Shown here: piece by piece, positions 24,957 to 33,872 of the stretch
Layout of the letters: each line of letters opens with the position of its first letter
Numbering within the stretch: position 1 is the stretch's first letter
NCBI GenBank assembly: GCA_050010035.1
Contig: JBEKLU010000018.1
Span: 1-56,789 of the forward strand
Direction of reading: 5' to 3'
Length of the DNA: 56,789 nt
Source of the DNA: Roseiarcus sp050010035
Lineage (GTDB): Bacteria; Pseudomonadota; Alphaproteobacteria; Rhizobiales; Beijerinckiaceae
The notes under the pieces: generated by a model
Seen by the model: only the letters and a program-made list of their open reading frames with translations
Databases searched by the model: none
Told to the model about the DNA's origin: nothing
Program-made: the position numbers and the translations under genes

Positions 24957-25951
24957 TCGCCCCCGGCTTCTGGGCGCGCGAGCGCCCTGGCCTGGCCGCG
25001 CGCGCGCTTCAGCCCTTCGGCGCGCTCTATGGCTGGGCGACGGCGCGGCGTATGGCGCGGCCCGGCGCCCGCGTCGAGGCCGCCGTCATCTGCGTCGGCA
25101 ATTTCGTTGTCGGCGGCGCCGGCAAGACGCCGACCGCGATCGCGTTGGCGCGCATGCTGCAAAGCGCGGGCGAGCGCGTCGCGTTCCTCTCGCGCGGCTA
25201 TGGCGGCGCGGCGCGGGCGGCGCCGGTCGAGGTCGACCCCGCTATCCACGGCGCGCGCGCCGTCGGCGACGAGCCGCTGCTGCTGGCGCGCGTCGCGCCG
25301 TGCTTCGTCGGGGCCGACCGGGTCGCGGCGGCGCGAGCGGCGATCGCGCGCGGCGCGAGCGCGCTGGTGCTCGACGACGGGATGCAGAACCCGTCGCTCG
25401 CCAAGGATTTCACCCTCGCCGTCGTCGACGGCGAGGCGCGCTTCGGCAACGGCCTCACCTTTCCCGCCGGGCCGTTGCGCGCGCCGCCGGCGCTCCAATT
25501 GCCGTTCGTATCCGCCGAGGTCGTCGTCGGCGGCGAGGAGGAAAGCGTCGCGGCGTTGCGCGCGCTCGCGCCGGAAAAGCCGGTTTTTCGCGCCGCGCTC
25601 GAGGCCGACGCGATCGTCGGTGCGAAGCTCGTCGGTCGCCCGGTCATGGCCTTCGCCGGCATCGCGCGGCCGGAAAAATTCTTCGCCACGCTGGAGGCGC
25701 TCGGCGCGCGCGTGGCGATGAAGCGCCGCTTCGCCGACCACCACGCCTTCGATCCGCGCGAAATCGAGGCGCTGATCGCCGAGGCTTCCGCGCGGGGCTT
25801 GACGCCGGTGACCACGGAAAAGGACCACGTGCGCCTCGCGCCCGCCCACCTCAAAGCGATCCTCGCCTTGCCCGTGACCTTGCGCTTCGAGACGCCCGAG
25901 CGGATCGCGGCGCTGCTGGGCGAAGCGCTCGCGGCGCGGCGGGCGCGCTAA
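24953..25951 (+). CDS. lpxK: Tetraacyldisaccharide 4'-kinase
   Basis: 332 residues, normal length. It phosphorylates the 4' position of the lipid A disaccharide at the inner membrane. Walker A is VGNFVVGGAGKTPTAIAL, and LSRGYGG, VGDEPLLLA and VLDDGMQNPSL (the DDGxQ motif) follow. The start is GTG at 24953, overlapping waaA stop as GTGA; the reading frame continues upstream inside waaA but there is no homology there. Confidence 0.94.
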   Translation: MIAPGFWARERPGLAARALQPFGALYGWATARRMARPGARVEAAVICVGNFVVGGAGKTPTAIALARMLQSAGERVAFLSRGYGGAARAAPVEVDPAIHGARAVGDEPLLLARVAPCFVGADRVAAARAAIARGASALVLDDGMQNPSLAKDFTLAVVDGEARFGNGLTFPAGPLRAPPALQLPFVSAEVVVGGEEESVAALRALAPEKPVFRAALEADAIVGAKLVGRPVMAFAGIARPEKFFATLEALGARVAMKRRFADHHAFDPREIEALIAEASARGLTPVTTEKDHVRLAPAHLKAILALPVTLRFETPERIAALLGEALAARRAR

Positions 25952-25991
25952 CGCCAGCGACAGATCGCGAAAAGCCTATCCGTGTCTCGCG

Positions 25992-26471
25992 CTATTCAAT
26001 CTCAACCGCTTGGGCGCCGTTTCCCGTCCCGGTTTCGATCCCGCGCGGCGCCGCCAGGGCGAGCGGCGGGGCGGCAAGCGCGAGCGGCGGCGCGGGCGTG
26101 GCCCAAGTCAGCCCGTGATACTTGTCGAGTTGCGCGACGACCTTCAGCAACGGCTCGACCGCTTTCAGATCGCCGTTCTCGAGATTGAGGTCGACGGCGT
26201 GCAACGCCTTGGTCAGGCGCATCACCTGCAAATGAACATAGTGCGCGCCGGAGTCGAGCCGCCGCTTTTCGACCGCCTTCTCCGTCGCGCGCCGCACGGT
26301 CTTCACGCTGAGCTTCAGCTTGTCGGCGATCGTCTCGTAGGCATAGCCGGAGACGACGAGATCGAGAATGTCGTTGCGCAGGCGCGCGCGCTCCTCCCGC
26401 CGCTCTCGCGCCGCCTTGCGCATCCGCGCCCGCGCCGACCGCTCCTCCGCCCCGCCGCCGTCCATAGCCAC
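25992..26471 (-). CDS. Helix-turn-helix protein, terminase-small-subunit-like
   Basis: 159 residues. A basic N-terminus (RMRKAARERREERARLRNDI) leads into a resolvase/sigma-like helix-turn-helix (YAYETIADKLKLSVKTVRRA). A helical part follows (KAVEPLLKVVAQLDKYHGL) and then a low-complexity tail with two copies of PPLALAA. The layout resembles phage terminase small subunits, but no other phage gene is near. It may be a domesticated regulator. Confidence 0.55.
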   Translation of the reverse strand: MAMDGGGAEERSARARMRKAARERREERARLRNDILDLVVSGYAYETIADKLKLSVKTVRRATEKAVEKRRLDSGAHYVHLQVMRLTKALHAVDLNLENGDLKAVEPLLKVVAQLDKYHGLTWATPAPPLALAAPPLALAAPRGIETGTGNGAQAVEIE

Positions 26472-26612
26472 TCTCCTCTTCCGTCCGAGCCGAAGCGGCC
26501 GGATGAAAGGTAGGATAGCGTGATTTCTGAATATTAGAAAGACATTGTTGGCGCGAGAGGAGAAACAGGTGGTTTGTCAGAGTGTTGTCGGCAGCGGCGA
26601 TAGTCCGCGCTT

Positions 26613-27086
26613 TCAGCGCGCGACCGCCGCCTCCCTCCCGCCGGTCAGGCGCACGAGATCGGCGGGCGTCAGGCGGAACACCGCGTTGGGCGTTCCCGCC
26701 GCCGCCCAGATCGTCTCGAAGGTCCGCAGAGTCTCGTCGATCAGCGTGACGAGCGGTTCGGCGTGGCCGAGCGGCGGCACGCCGCCGATGGCGAAGCCGG
26801 TCCTCGAGCGCACGAAGTCGGCGTCGGCGCGGACGATTGTCTCGCCGACGAGCTCGCCGACCTTGCGCTCGTCGACGCGTTTCGCCCCGGACGCGATGAC
26901 CAGCACCGCGCGCCCCGAAGGCTCGGCGCGAAAAATCAGCGACTTGGCGATCTCGGCCACCATACAGCCGATCGCCGCCGCCGCGTCCGCCGCGGTGCGC
27001 GTGCCGGCGTCGAATTCCAGCACCTCGTAATCCGGGCCGAGCGCGGCTTGGACTCTTAGGGCGCTGGCGGCGGTCGCGGGTTTCAT
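26613..27086 (-). CDS. YbaK/EbsC-family aminoacyl-tRNA deacylase
   Basis: 157 residues. The family core is visible as AAAIGCMVAEIAKSLIFRA, then ASGAKRVDERKV, GFAIGGVPPLGHAEPLVTLI and IWAAAGTPNAVFRLTPADLV. The Lys of AKSL is the usual catalytic residue. These trans-editing enzymes hydrolyse mischarged Cys- or Ala-tRNA-Pro. ATG at 27086 overlaps the stop of a 13-codon upstream frame (27083-27124), whose status is doubtful. Confidence 0.85.
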   Translation of the reverse strand: MKPATAASALRVQAALGPDYEVLEFDAGTRTAADAAAAIGCMVAEIAKSLIFRAEPSGRAVLVIASGAKRVDERKVGELVGETIVRADADFVRSRTGFAIGGVPPLGHAEPLVTLIDETLRTFETIWAAAGTPNAVFRLTPADLVRLTGGREAAVAR

Positions 27087-27316
27087 GCGTTGGCGCCCTC
27101 CGGGGTGGCGAAGACGAGGTTCATGCGCGGCGAACTCTAGGAGAAATCGGCGGTTCGGGAAAACGTTGTTTTACAGCGGCGGTGGGTCAGTTTGAATTTG
27201 TGCTTTCGAGGCGCGGGCGTTCGTCCACGCGGTTCGGACGACCGGCGTCCAACGGGGATCGCTGCGATCGCCGCCGAGGCCTGGCCGCTCAGGTCGGCCG
27301 GCGCGGGCGCCCGCTT

Positions 27317-27955
27317 TCACGCGAACGCCACCGCGACGAGGCGTTCGCCTCGCTGGGCCATCAGACGCAGCGAGCGCCCGTCGCGCAAGACGGCCGTGGC
27401 CTCGGCGAGCCGGATTTCAATGTCGTCGTATTCGAGCGGCGATCCGTCGAGCGCGTTCAAAGCCTTGTAGACCGCCTCCTTGCTCGAAAAAATCAAACGG
27501 CTCATGACCCGATCGTCCTTCATCCGGCGCTTTTCCTCGGCGCGCAAGACGCGATCGACGAGGTCCGAGGGCAGCGGTTCGGCCGGCTCGATGTCGACGC
27601 CCAGGCGCGCGACATGAATCCGAAGCGCAACCGCCGCGATCGCGAATTCCTCGTCGTGCGCGAGCGACCCCACCACGCCCTCGGGCCAGATAGGGGCGCC
27701 CGAGGGGGAGCGCCGCAGCGGCGCCGAGGCGTCGGCGCCGAGTTCGCCGAGCAAGCGACGCGCCACGATCCGCGCCGCGCCGCTGGCGCGTCGTCGCGGC
27801 AGATTCGCGGCCGTCTCGACGCTTCCCGGATCGTCGAAGGCCGCCTCGTCTCCGGGCGAGACGCGGCGCGCGCCGATGCGAACGCGGTACGCGGACAGCG
27901 CCGCGCTCAAGGATGTGAGGTCGAGGCCCTCGTCGCGCATTGCGATGTCAGCCAT
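27317..27955 (-). CDS. 4'-phosphopantetheinyl transferase (Sfp/EntD type)
   Basis: 212 residues. Motifs in order: VVGSLAHDEEFAIAAVA, LGVDIEPAEPLPSD (Mg-binding Asp and Glu) and FSSKEAVYKAL (WxxKEA-type). It transfers phosphopantetheine from CoA to a carrier-protein Ser. I start at the ATG at 27955, behind GGCGGAG; a TTG at 27985 would overlap the synthetase. It lies 13 bp after the Pls-type synthetase gene, so its target is most probably Ser552 of that protein. Confidence 0.88.
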   Translation of the reverse strand: MADIAMRDEGLDLTSLSAALSAYRVRIGARRVSPGDEAAFDDPGSVETAANLPRRRASGAARIVARRLLGELGADASAPLRRSPSGAPIWPEGVVGSLAHDEEFAIAAVALRIHVARLGVDIEPAEPLPSDLVDRVLRAEEKRRMKDDRVMSRLIFSSKEAVYKALNALDGSPLEYDDIEIRLAEATAVLRDGRSLRLMAQRGERLVAVAFA

Positions 27956-27968
27956 GTCTCCGCCGCGT

Positions 27969-30900
27969 TCAGTTCCGATTTGCAATCGTCGGCGGCTCGA
28001 TCCGGCGACTGACGAGCCTTGCCGGATTGCCGCGCCAACGCGAGTGCGGCGGCGTGATCTCGCCCTTCATCAAGAACGAATCCGCGTCGAGGCAGGTTTC
28101 CTCGTGCATCACGACGCCGTAGTGGACGAAAGCGCCGACGCCGAGCGATGAGCCGGCGCCGATGCGCACGACGTCCGACTTGAACACGCCTTCCTCCAGC
28201 GAATGCGACTGGATGAAGCTCGCGTGGTTGAGGTTCGCATAGTCGCCGATTTCGACCAGCGTCCGCTCGGAAAGCAGGCATCCGTCGTCGAAAACTCTGC
28301 GGCCGATTCTGACGCCGAGCAGCCGCGAAACGACATTGCGCAACGGCGTTCCGGCGAACAGATACGACAAGGGGGTGTCGGACAGCTTCCAGTGCCGCTC
28401 GACGCGCCAGAACGCGGGATCGTAAACTGTCGCCAAGTCCGGTTCGAGGCGGCCGAAGCCGATCGAGGCGCGTTCGACGAAGACGAAGACGCCGAGCGCG
28501 CCGACGAGGACGACGCCCGCCGCGATCGCCATCGCCGGGAAATTCGTGACGCCGAATATTTCCGCGCTCAGAGTCATGACGCAGAGCGCGAGAAACTGAA
28601 CGAACCAGCGCAAGACCAGGAAGGCGGCCGCCGTCACGAGATTATGCCGAGTCTTTCGCTCGAGGCGCCGACGACGCTCCTCGGGACCGATCTTGGCGAG
28701 GAGCTCGAGGTCGCGCGAAGCGGCGCGCGGAATCTCGAAACAGGGCGAGCCGAGCAGGCCGACGTTCTCGCGCAACGGGCCGTCGATCGGCGCCATCACC
28801 TTGGTCGCGAGCAGGCAATTCTCTCCCACGCGCGAACCGGGGGGCACATAAACGTCGGTGCCGAGAAAATTCCGCGCGCCGACGCGGCACTCGCCGAGTT
28901 TGAACGAACGGCTCGACATCGTGAGGCTGCCGAGCCTCAGACCGTCCGAGGCGATCGCGCCCGGGCCGATCGCGCACAGGAACGGATTGTCCTGGCTCTG
29001 TTCGCAGCCGAAGGTCGATCCGCCGAGACCGCCTCCGCCCAATCGCCAGCCGACGAAGCGCAAATAGGGCTCGATGAAGACGCTGTCGCCGAACAGGAGA
29101 TTGAAGAACGCCGAATTGCTGAAGATTTCCACCATGCGCTGCATGCTGTAGTGGAAACCGTAAAGCGGGTAGACGCGGCCTTCCCTCAGGAAGACGCAGG
29201 CGAGGCGCGGCAAGGCATAGAGGCCGGCGAGGCCGATGACGATCGCCGCCGCCGAGAAAGCGAACGCCGCCGCCGACGCGATCGGCGCCAGCGCCTGCGC
29301 GGATTCCCATGGCGCGCCCCCGACGGCGCCGCAATGCCCGGCCCAAAAGGCGAGGGCGTAAGTGACCAGCGCGCCCGCCGATGCGCCGACGACGGCGAGC
29401 GAGACGAAGAACTGCCCGACGGTGAACAGCGCGCGGCGCAAAGGGGCGTCGGGCGCTTCGGCGGAAAGCCGGAAATTGGCGGTCGTCTCCTCGGCCGGCG
29501 AGCCGTGATAGCGCTTTCCCTCGGGCACCCTCTGGCCGCTGCGCAGGGACGACGCATGGCCCAATTGGCCGAAATCGCCGATCGCCGTGCGAATGTCGAG
29601 GACGCTGGTCTCGCCGACGTAGGCGTTCCCGCCAACGCGAATTTCGTCGATGTGGAGGCGATTGCCGGATGCTGAGCAACCGGTCGCCAGAACGCCCCTG
29701 GCGATGACGGCGTCGTCGCCGACGCTGAAGAGATCGGCCGCGATCGGGACGTCGCTGGTGGCGACGACCGCGCGGCGCCCGATCTTCGCCCCGAGCAGGC
29801 GCAGATGGACATTATAGAGCGGCGTTCCCGCGAAAGCGCTCGCCGGCGCCAATTGCACGAGTTGCTTGGCCGCCCAGAAGCGGAAATAGGCGAAGCTCCA
29901 GATCGGCAGGACCTGCGCTCGGGCGCGCCCGATGAGAAGCCACTTGGCGCCGATCGCGAGCGCCTCGAGGCCGAAAAACCAGGCCGCGACGACGGCGAGG
30001 GCGCGCGCGTAGAGGGCGAGCGGCGAGTCGACGGCGGCGTAGGTCCATTCGAAGCTCAGCTGCACGATCCCAAAGCCGAGCGCGCCGATCAGAAGGTAGA
30101 ACGCCGTCTGCGCGCCGCCGCAGCCGTAGTAGGCGAGATCGGAGGGCCGATGCTCTGGCGCGAAATCCGCTTCGGCCGCCTCGAGCGGCTTGACGGAGTC
30201 GATGGCTCGGGCGAGCCGACGCACGGTCGGGTTCATATAGACATCGCGCATCGCGACATGCATCGATGGCTCGAGCTGACGGACTTTCGCGCAAACGCGC
30301 GCCATCAGCAGCGAATGCGCGCCGCATTCCTCGAAGAAGTCGGCGTCGACGGAGACCCCTTCGAGTCCAAGCGTTTCCGTCAGCGCCCGGCACAAGAGCT
30401 CTTCGGTCGGAGTGCTCGGCGGCGCATGCCGCCCGCCCACGAGCAGCCGCTTCGATTTGGGCTCCGGCAACTTCTCGCGGTCGACCTTGTTGCTGACTTG
30501 CGTCGGAATGACAGGCAGACGCTCGAGATAGGCGGGCGTCATGTATGCGGGCATATGCGCCCGCAAGAACGCCGCGATCGCGCCCGGCTCCGGCGCGACC
30601 GCGCCGGGTTTGACCGAATAATAGGCGACGAGTTCCGTCACGCCCGGCTCGGGCGCGAAGGTCGTGACGACGGCTTGTGCGATTTCCGGGATTTCGAGCA
30701 GGACCGATTCGATTTCGGTCAGTTCGACGCGATAGCCGCGCAGCTTCACCTGGGTGTCGATGCGCCCGAGATATTCGATCTCGCGCTCCTCGTTGATGCG
30801 GCCGAGATCGCCGCTGCGATAGATGCGGCCCGACGGATTGTTGGCGAGCGCCAGGAAGTCCGGGATGAACTTCGCCGCGGTCAATTCGGGCAGATTGAGA

Positions 30901-31967
30901 TAGCCCTCGGCGACGCCGACGCCGGCGATGCCGATTTCGCCCGCTGCGCCCAGCTCGACCGCCTCGTCGTGGAGCGGATCGAGAATGACGATCGAATAGG
31001 TCGGCAACGGCCGGCCGATGGTGACCGGCTTTTCCGGGCTCAAGCGCCCCAAAGTCGCGGTCACCGTGGCTTCCGCCGGACCGTAGCTGTTGAGCAGAGC
31101 GCGGCCCGGCCGACTCCAGCGTTTGACCAAGGCGGGAGGGCAGGCTTCGCCGCCGATCAACAGAATGCGCAGTTGCGGCAGATCGCGATCCATCGAGGCG
31201 AGCAGCGTCGGCACGCAGCAAAAGCAGGTCACGCCGCGCGATTCGAGAAAATCGGCGAGCTCCTCGCCGAACAAGCTCGTCGACGCCGTGTTGGGAACGA
31301 TCGTCGCGCCGGCGGCCAAGGGAACCCACAACTCCTCGATCGAGAAATCGAAGGCGACCGACATGCCTTGATAGACTCGCTCGCCCGGGCCGAAGCCATA
31401 GAGTTCGCCGGCCACGCGCACGAAATTGCAGATGCTCGGATGCGCGACGGCGACGCCCTTGGGTTGGCCGGTGGTGCCGGACGTATAGAGGATGTAGCAG
31501 AGCGCGTCGGCGGCCGGAGCGCGCTCGTCCTCGCGCAAGGGCCCGTCGTCCAGCGCGGCGAGCTCGTGGCGCGCCTGGTCGAGAATGAGCTGGGGGACTC
31601 CGCAGTCGGCGAAGAGATCGGCAAGCCGCAGATGCGCGGCGATAAGCGAGGCGTTGGCGTCGGCGAGGATGTGCTGAATGCGGTCGAGCGGATAATTGAC
31701 GTCGAGCGGAACATAAACCGCCCGCGCCTTCAAGAGCGCGAACAGCGCGACGTAGCCCTCGAGCCCACGGTCGAGCAGCGCCGCGACGCGATCGCCCGGC
31801 CTGACGCCCTTGTGAATGAAAAGGCGCGCCATCTGATTGGCGCGCGCGTCGAACTCGCGATAGGAGACGTCCGCGCCCTCGATCGCGACGGCGGTCCGGT
31901 CGGCGTAGCGTCGGCAAGCCTCCTCGATCACGTCGTCGAGCCGCTCGCCGGAGCGCCAGCGGGGCAT
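27969..31967 (-). CDS. Pls/PosA-type single-module NRPS with six-TM, three-repeat C-terminus
   Basis: 1,332 residues. Adenylation domain 1-505: YILYTSGTTGQPKG (A3), FDFSIEELW (A4), NSYGPAEATV (A5), YRSGDLGR (A7), the A10 Lys at 494. Carrier domain 515-590 with the phosphopantetheine Ser552 (ECGAHSLL). Then six membrane segments in three pairs (about 622/652, 847/893, 1110/1143), each pair followed by a left-handed beta-helix domain; the pieces FAGTPLYNVHLRLLGAKIGR and FAGTPLRNVVSRLLGVRIGR show internal repetition. There is no condensation or thioesterase domain. This is the layout of epsilon-poly-lysine synthetase. By alignment to GrsA the pocket reads D207 F208 E211 C250 L270 G272 S294 V302 T303 K494; the acidic E211 would suit a basic amino acid (inference). 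The start is uncertain: GTG at 32138 is an alternative. Confidence 0.88.
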   Translation of the reverse strand: MPRWRSGERLDDVIEEACRRYADRTAVAIEGADVSYREFDARANQMARLFIHKGVRPGDRVAALLDRGLEGYVALFALLKARAVYVPLDVNYPLDRIQHILADANASLIAAHLRLADLFADCGVPQLILDQARHELAALDDGPLREDERAPAADALCYILYTSGTTGQPKGVAVAHPSICNFVRVAGELYGFGPGERVYQGMSVAFDFSIEELWVPLAAGATIVPNTASTSLFGEELADFLESRGVTCFCCVPTLLASMDRDLPQLRILLIGGEACPPALVKRWSRPGRALLNSYGPAEATVTATLGRLSPEKPVTIGRPLPTYSIVILDPLHDEAVELGAAGEIGIAGVGVAEGYLNLPELTAAKFIPDFLALANNPSGRIYRSGDLGRINEEREIEYLGRIDTQVKLRGYRVELTEIESVLLEIPEIAQAVVTTFAPEPGVTELVAYYSVKPGAVAPEPGAIAAFLRAHMPAYMTPAYLERLPVIPTQVSNKVDREKLPEPKSKRLLVGGRHAPPSTPTEELLCRALTETLGLEGVSVDADFFEECGAHSLLMARVCAKVRQLEPSMHVAMRDVYMNPTVRRLARAIDSVKPLEAAEADFAPEHRPSDLAYYGCGGAQTAFYLLIGALGFGIVQLSFEWTYAAVDSPLALYARALAVVAAWFFGLEALAIGAKWLLIGRARAQVLPIWSFAYFRFWAAKQLVQLAPASAFAGTPLYNVHLRLLGAKIGRRAVVATSDVPIAADLFSVGDDAVIARGVLATGCSASGNRLHIDEIRVGGNAYVGETSVLDIRTAIGDFGQLGHASSLRSGQRVPEGKRYHGSPAEETTANFRLSAEAPDAPLRRALFTVGQFFVSLAVVGASAGALVTYALAFWAGHCGAVGGAPWESAQALAPIASAAAFAFSAAAIVIGLAGLYALPRLACVFLREGRVYPLYGFHYSMQRMVEIFSNSAFFNLLFGDSVFIEPYLRFVGWRLGGGGLGGSTFGCEQSQDNPFLCAIGPGAIASDGLRLGSLTMSSRSFKLGECRVGARNFLGTDVYVPPGSRVGENCLLATKVMAPIDGPLRENVGLLGSPCFEIPRAASRDLELLAKIGPEERRRRLERKTRHNLVTAAAFLVLRWFVQFLALCVMTLSAEIFGVTNFPAMAIAAGVVLVGALGVFVFVERASIGFGRLEPDLATVYDPAFWRVERHWKLSDTPLSYLFAGTPLRNVVSRLLGVRIGRRVFDDGCLLSERTLVEIGDYANLNHASFIQSHSLEEGVFKSDVVRIGAGSSLGVGAFVHYGVVMHEETCLDADSFLMKGEITPPHSRWRGNPARLVSRRIEPPTIANRN

Positions 31968-32764
31968 GGACCCATCGCTCAACACCGACGCGCGCGACGG
32001 CTCGGGAGCGCGGCGCCGCGCCGGGAGGGCCGCGACTTCCTCGCGACCAAGCGCCGACGGAACCGAGGCGTCAGTATCGAGAGAAGCGTCGCCTGATCTC
32101 GAGGCGCGAATGGGCACAGGCGTAGTTCCGTGATTCACGACCGATTGAAGGCGCGAGGGACGCGGAAGGGTTTGCGCCGACCGCGCCGCTTTTCGCGCCC
32201 CGTTCGACGCCGCGCGGCTGACCCCGACAGACTCCTTGGTTTCCGGTATCTGAATTGTAAATCGGTTGGTTTCCGACCGACGCCCTCCAGGTGACGGCGT
32301 CGCCGAAGCAGAGATGATCACTTTCGACGGATTTTGACAATGCCAATCCCTGGACGCGGCGGCTCGTGCGTCGCCGAGCCGGCGACACCGGCGCGCAAAG
32401 CGCCGAAAATGCGGTTTCCGCCGTCGTCGAGACGCGCGTCTGCTTGGTTTTCCATGGAACGCGTGACAACCGAACGCGTTGCGCCATCGACAGAATCGGC
32501 GGCGGCCTCGGTTGCGCGGCCAGCCGCAGGATGTCGGCGAACAAATTCTTCCCTGGGCGGCCTCGGCTATCTGGAATGCGACATAGCGAGCGTGGCTGAC
32601 CTTCGGCGCGAACGGCGGATCTCGACCCATCGCCGCAATTCGACCGGACCGCTTGCCTTCGCCTCGCGCACACGATTCGTTCGCCCCCCGCCACTTGCGA
32701 CTTGACGCGCGCCGCGCTTTGGCGAGTCTTTCGCCAGCCGACGGATTCGCCCGGAGACATCTCG
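31968..32764. other. Long intergenic region upstream of the Pls-type gene
   Basis: About 800 bp with no convincing gene; open frames here lack the codon pattern of neighbours. The part next to the synthetase (to 32138) may be coding if a GTG start is used. A 10-bp direct repeat TTGGTTTCCG occurs at 32236-32245 and 32266-32275, exactly 30 bp apart, around an AT-rich core. On the minus strand AAGGAG follows the proximal copy but no start codon is at the right distance. Confidence 0.4.
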
Positions 32765-33106
32765 ATGAAACCTTTCCCCTTGATCGCCTTCGCCGCGCTC
32801 TGCCTCGCGGCGTGCAATTCCTCGGCGCCCGCGCCGCAGGCCGCCGCGCCGGCGCCCGCTTCGACCGACGTGACGCCGCAGAATTTCCAGATGCCGTCGG
32901 GCGAGGGCTGCGCGGGCGACATCGCGCGCTATCGCGCCATCCAGGACAACGACCTCGCCATGGGCCACGTCGCGCAATCCGTCTACAACCAGATCAAGAA
33001 GGAAATCGCCGCAGCCGAGACGCAGTGCTCGGAAGGGCACGAGGCCCAGGCGCGCGCGACGATCCTCGAGTCGCGCAAGCGCCACGGCTATCCCACCGAT
33101 CTCTGA
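32765..33106 (+). CDS. Small predicted lipoprotein
   Basis: 113 residues. The signal KPFPLIAFAALCLAACNSS ends in a lipobox (LAAC, Cys17), followed by an Ala/Pro linker and a compact domain with two Cys (GEGCAGDIARYRAIQDNDLA and AETQCSEG). Start at the ATG at 32765. I do not know the family; Rhizobiales genomes carry many such proteins with the GCxxDIARYRxIxxND pattern. It is probably anchored in the periplasm-facing membrane. Confidence 0.7.
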   Translation: MKPFPLIAFAALCLAACNSSAPAPQAAAPAPASTDVTPQNFQMPSGEGCAGDIARYRAIQDNDLAMGHVAQSVYNQIKKEIAAAETQCSEGHEAQARATILESRKRHGYPTDL

Positions 33107-33134
33107 CGCCGACCGGCGATAACGCCAGTCGCCG

Positions 33135-33872
33135 TCACGGCTTTCGGTCGCCGGCACGAGCGAACGCGGCCGCGAGAAAATCGACGACGAAGCGCGGCGA
33201 GCGCTCTTGCTCGATGTCCTCGGGGCGGCGCACGATGTGCATGCGCGTCAGCTCGGCGTCGGGGTCCGCGGCGAGGAAGGCGTCGATGCGCTCCTTGATC
33301 GCCTCGGCGGCTACGCGAAGGCGCATGATCTTCATGCAGGCGATGCGCGGCGGCGCATAGACGACGGTCCAATTCGGCTCGAGCGCGACTTCGCGCGCCT
33401 CGAGGCCGGTTTCCTCCAGGAGTTCGCGTATCGCGCTTCGCTCGAGATCGACGCGCCCGGCGAAGACGTCCCTAGGGTCGGGCGTGCCGGCGGGAAAGTA
33501 GATCGAGCCGGCGTTGGCGGTGTGCGCGGCCATCTCGCCGAGCAGGAAGGCGCCGTCGGCGCCGACGAGGGCGGCCATCGAGAAGCCGTTGCAGACTTGC
33601 GTGTCGGGAAAGCCGAAATCGCGCCAGGCGAGAAACGCGGCGTAATCGGTCTCGAAATAGTCGCCGCGCAGAACCTGCGCGCCGTCGGCGCGCGTCGCGA
33701 AGGCGTGGCGGGCGAGCAGCAGCACGCGGCCGTTGTAAAGGCGCGGCTGCGCGGCCTGTCGCGCGCGCCAATGGGCGGCGATTCTTTCGGCTTGCGCTTC
33801 GGCGAAAGGCCACGGCCGCGGCGCGAAGCTCAGATCGAGTTCGGCGACCGCGAGGATGCGCGGCGCGCTCAC
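33135..33872 (-). CDS. Nudix-family hydrolase
   Basis: 245 residues. The Nudix box is GRVDLERSAIRELLEETGL (Glu residues of RExxEE in place), located after an N-terminal domain of about 130 residues that contains YFETDYAAFLAWRDFGFPD. Such longer Nudix proteins are common in alphaproteobacteria; substrate unknown. ATG at 33872 overlaps the upstream PhzF gene stop by 4 bp, so they are coupled. Confidence 0.82.
   Translation of the reverse strand: MSAPRILAVAELDLSFAPRPWPFAEAQAERIAAHWRARQAAQPRLYNGRVLLLARHAFATRADGAQVLRGDYFETDYAAFLAWRDFGFPDTQVCNGFSMAALVGADGAFLLGEMAAHTANAGSIYFPAGTPDPRDVFAGRVDLERSAIRELLEETGLEAREVALEPNWTVVYAPPRIACMKIMRLRVAAEAIKERIDAFLAADPDAELTRMHIVRRPEDIEQERSPRFVVDFLAAAFARAGDRKP

Noticed and set aside
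27083..27124. 13-codon leader frame overlapping the ybaK-like start as ATGA
   Set aside because: No ribosome site and no special codons; overlap can arise by chance.
29812..32096. Long frames on both strands inside the Pls-type gene
   Set aside because: The minus-strand frame with A-domain motifs explains the region; the others are frame shadows.
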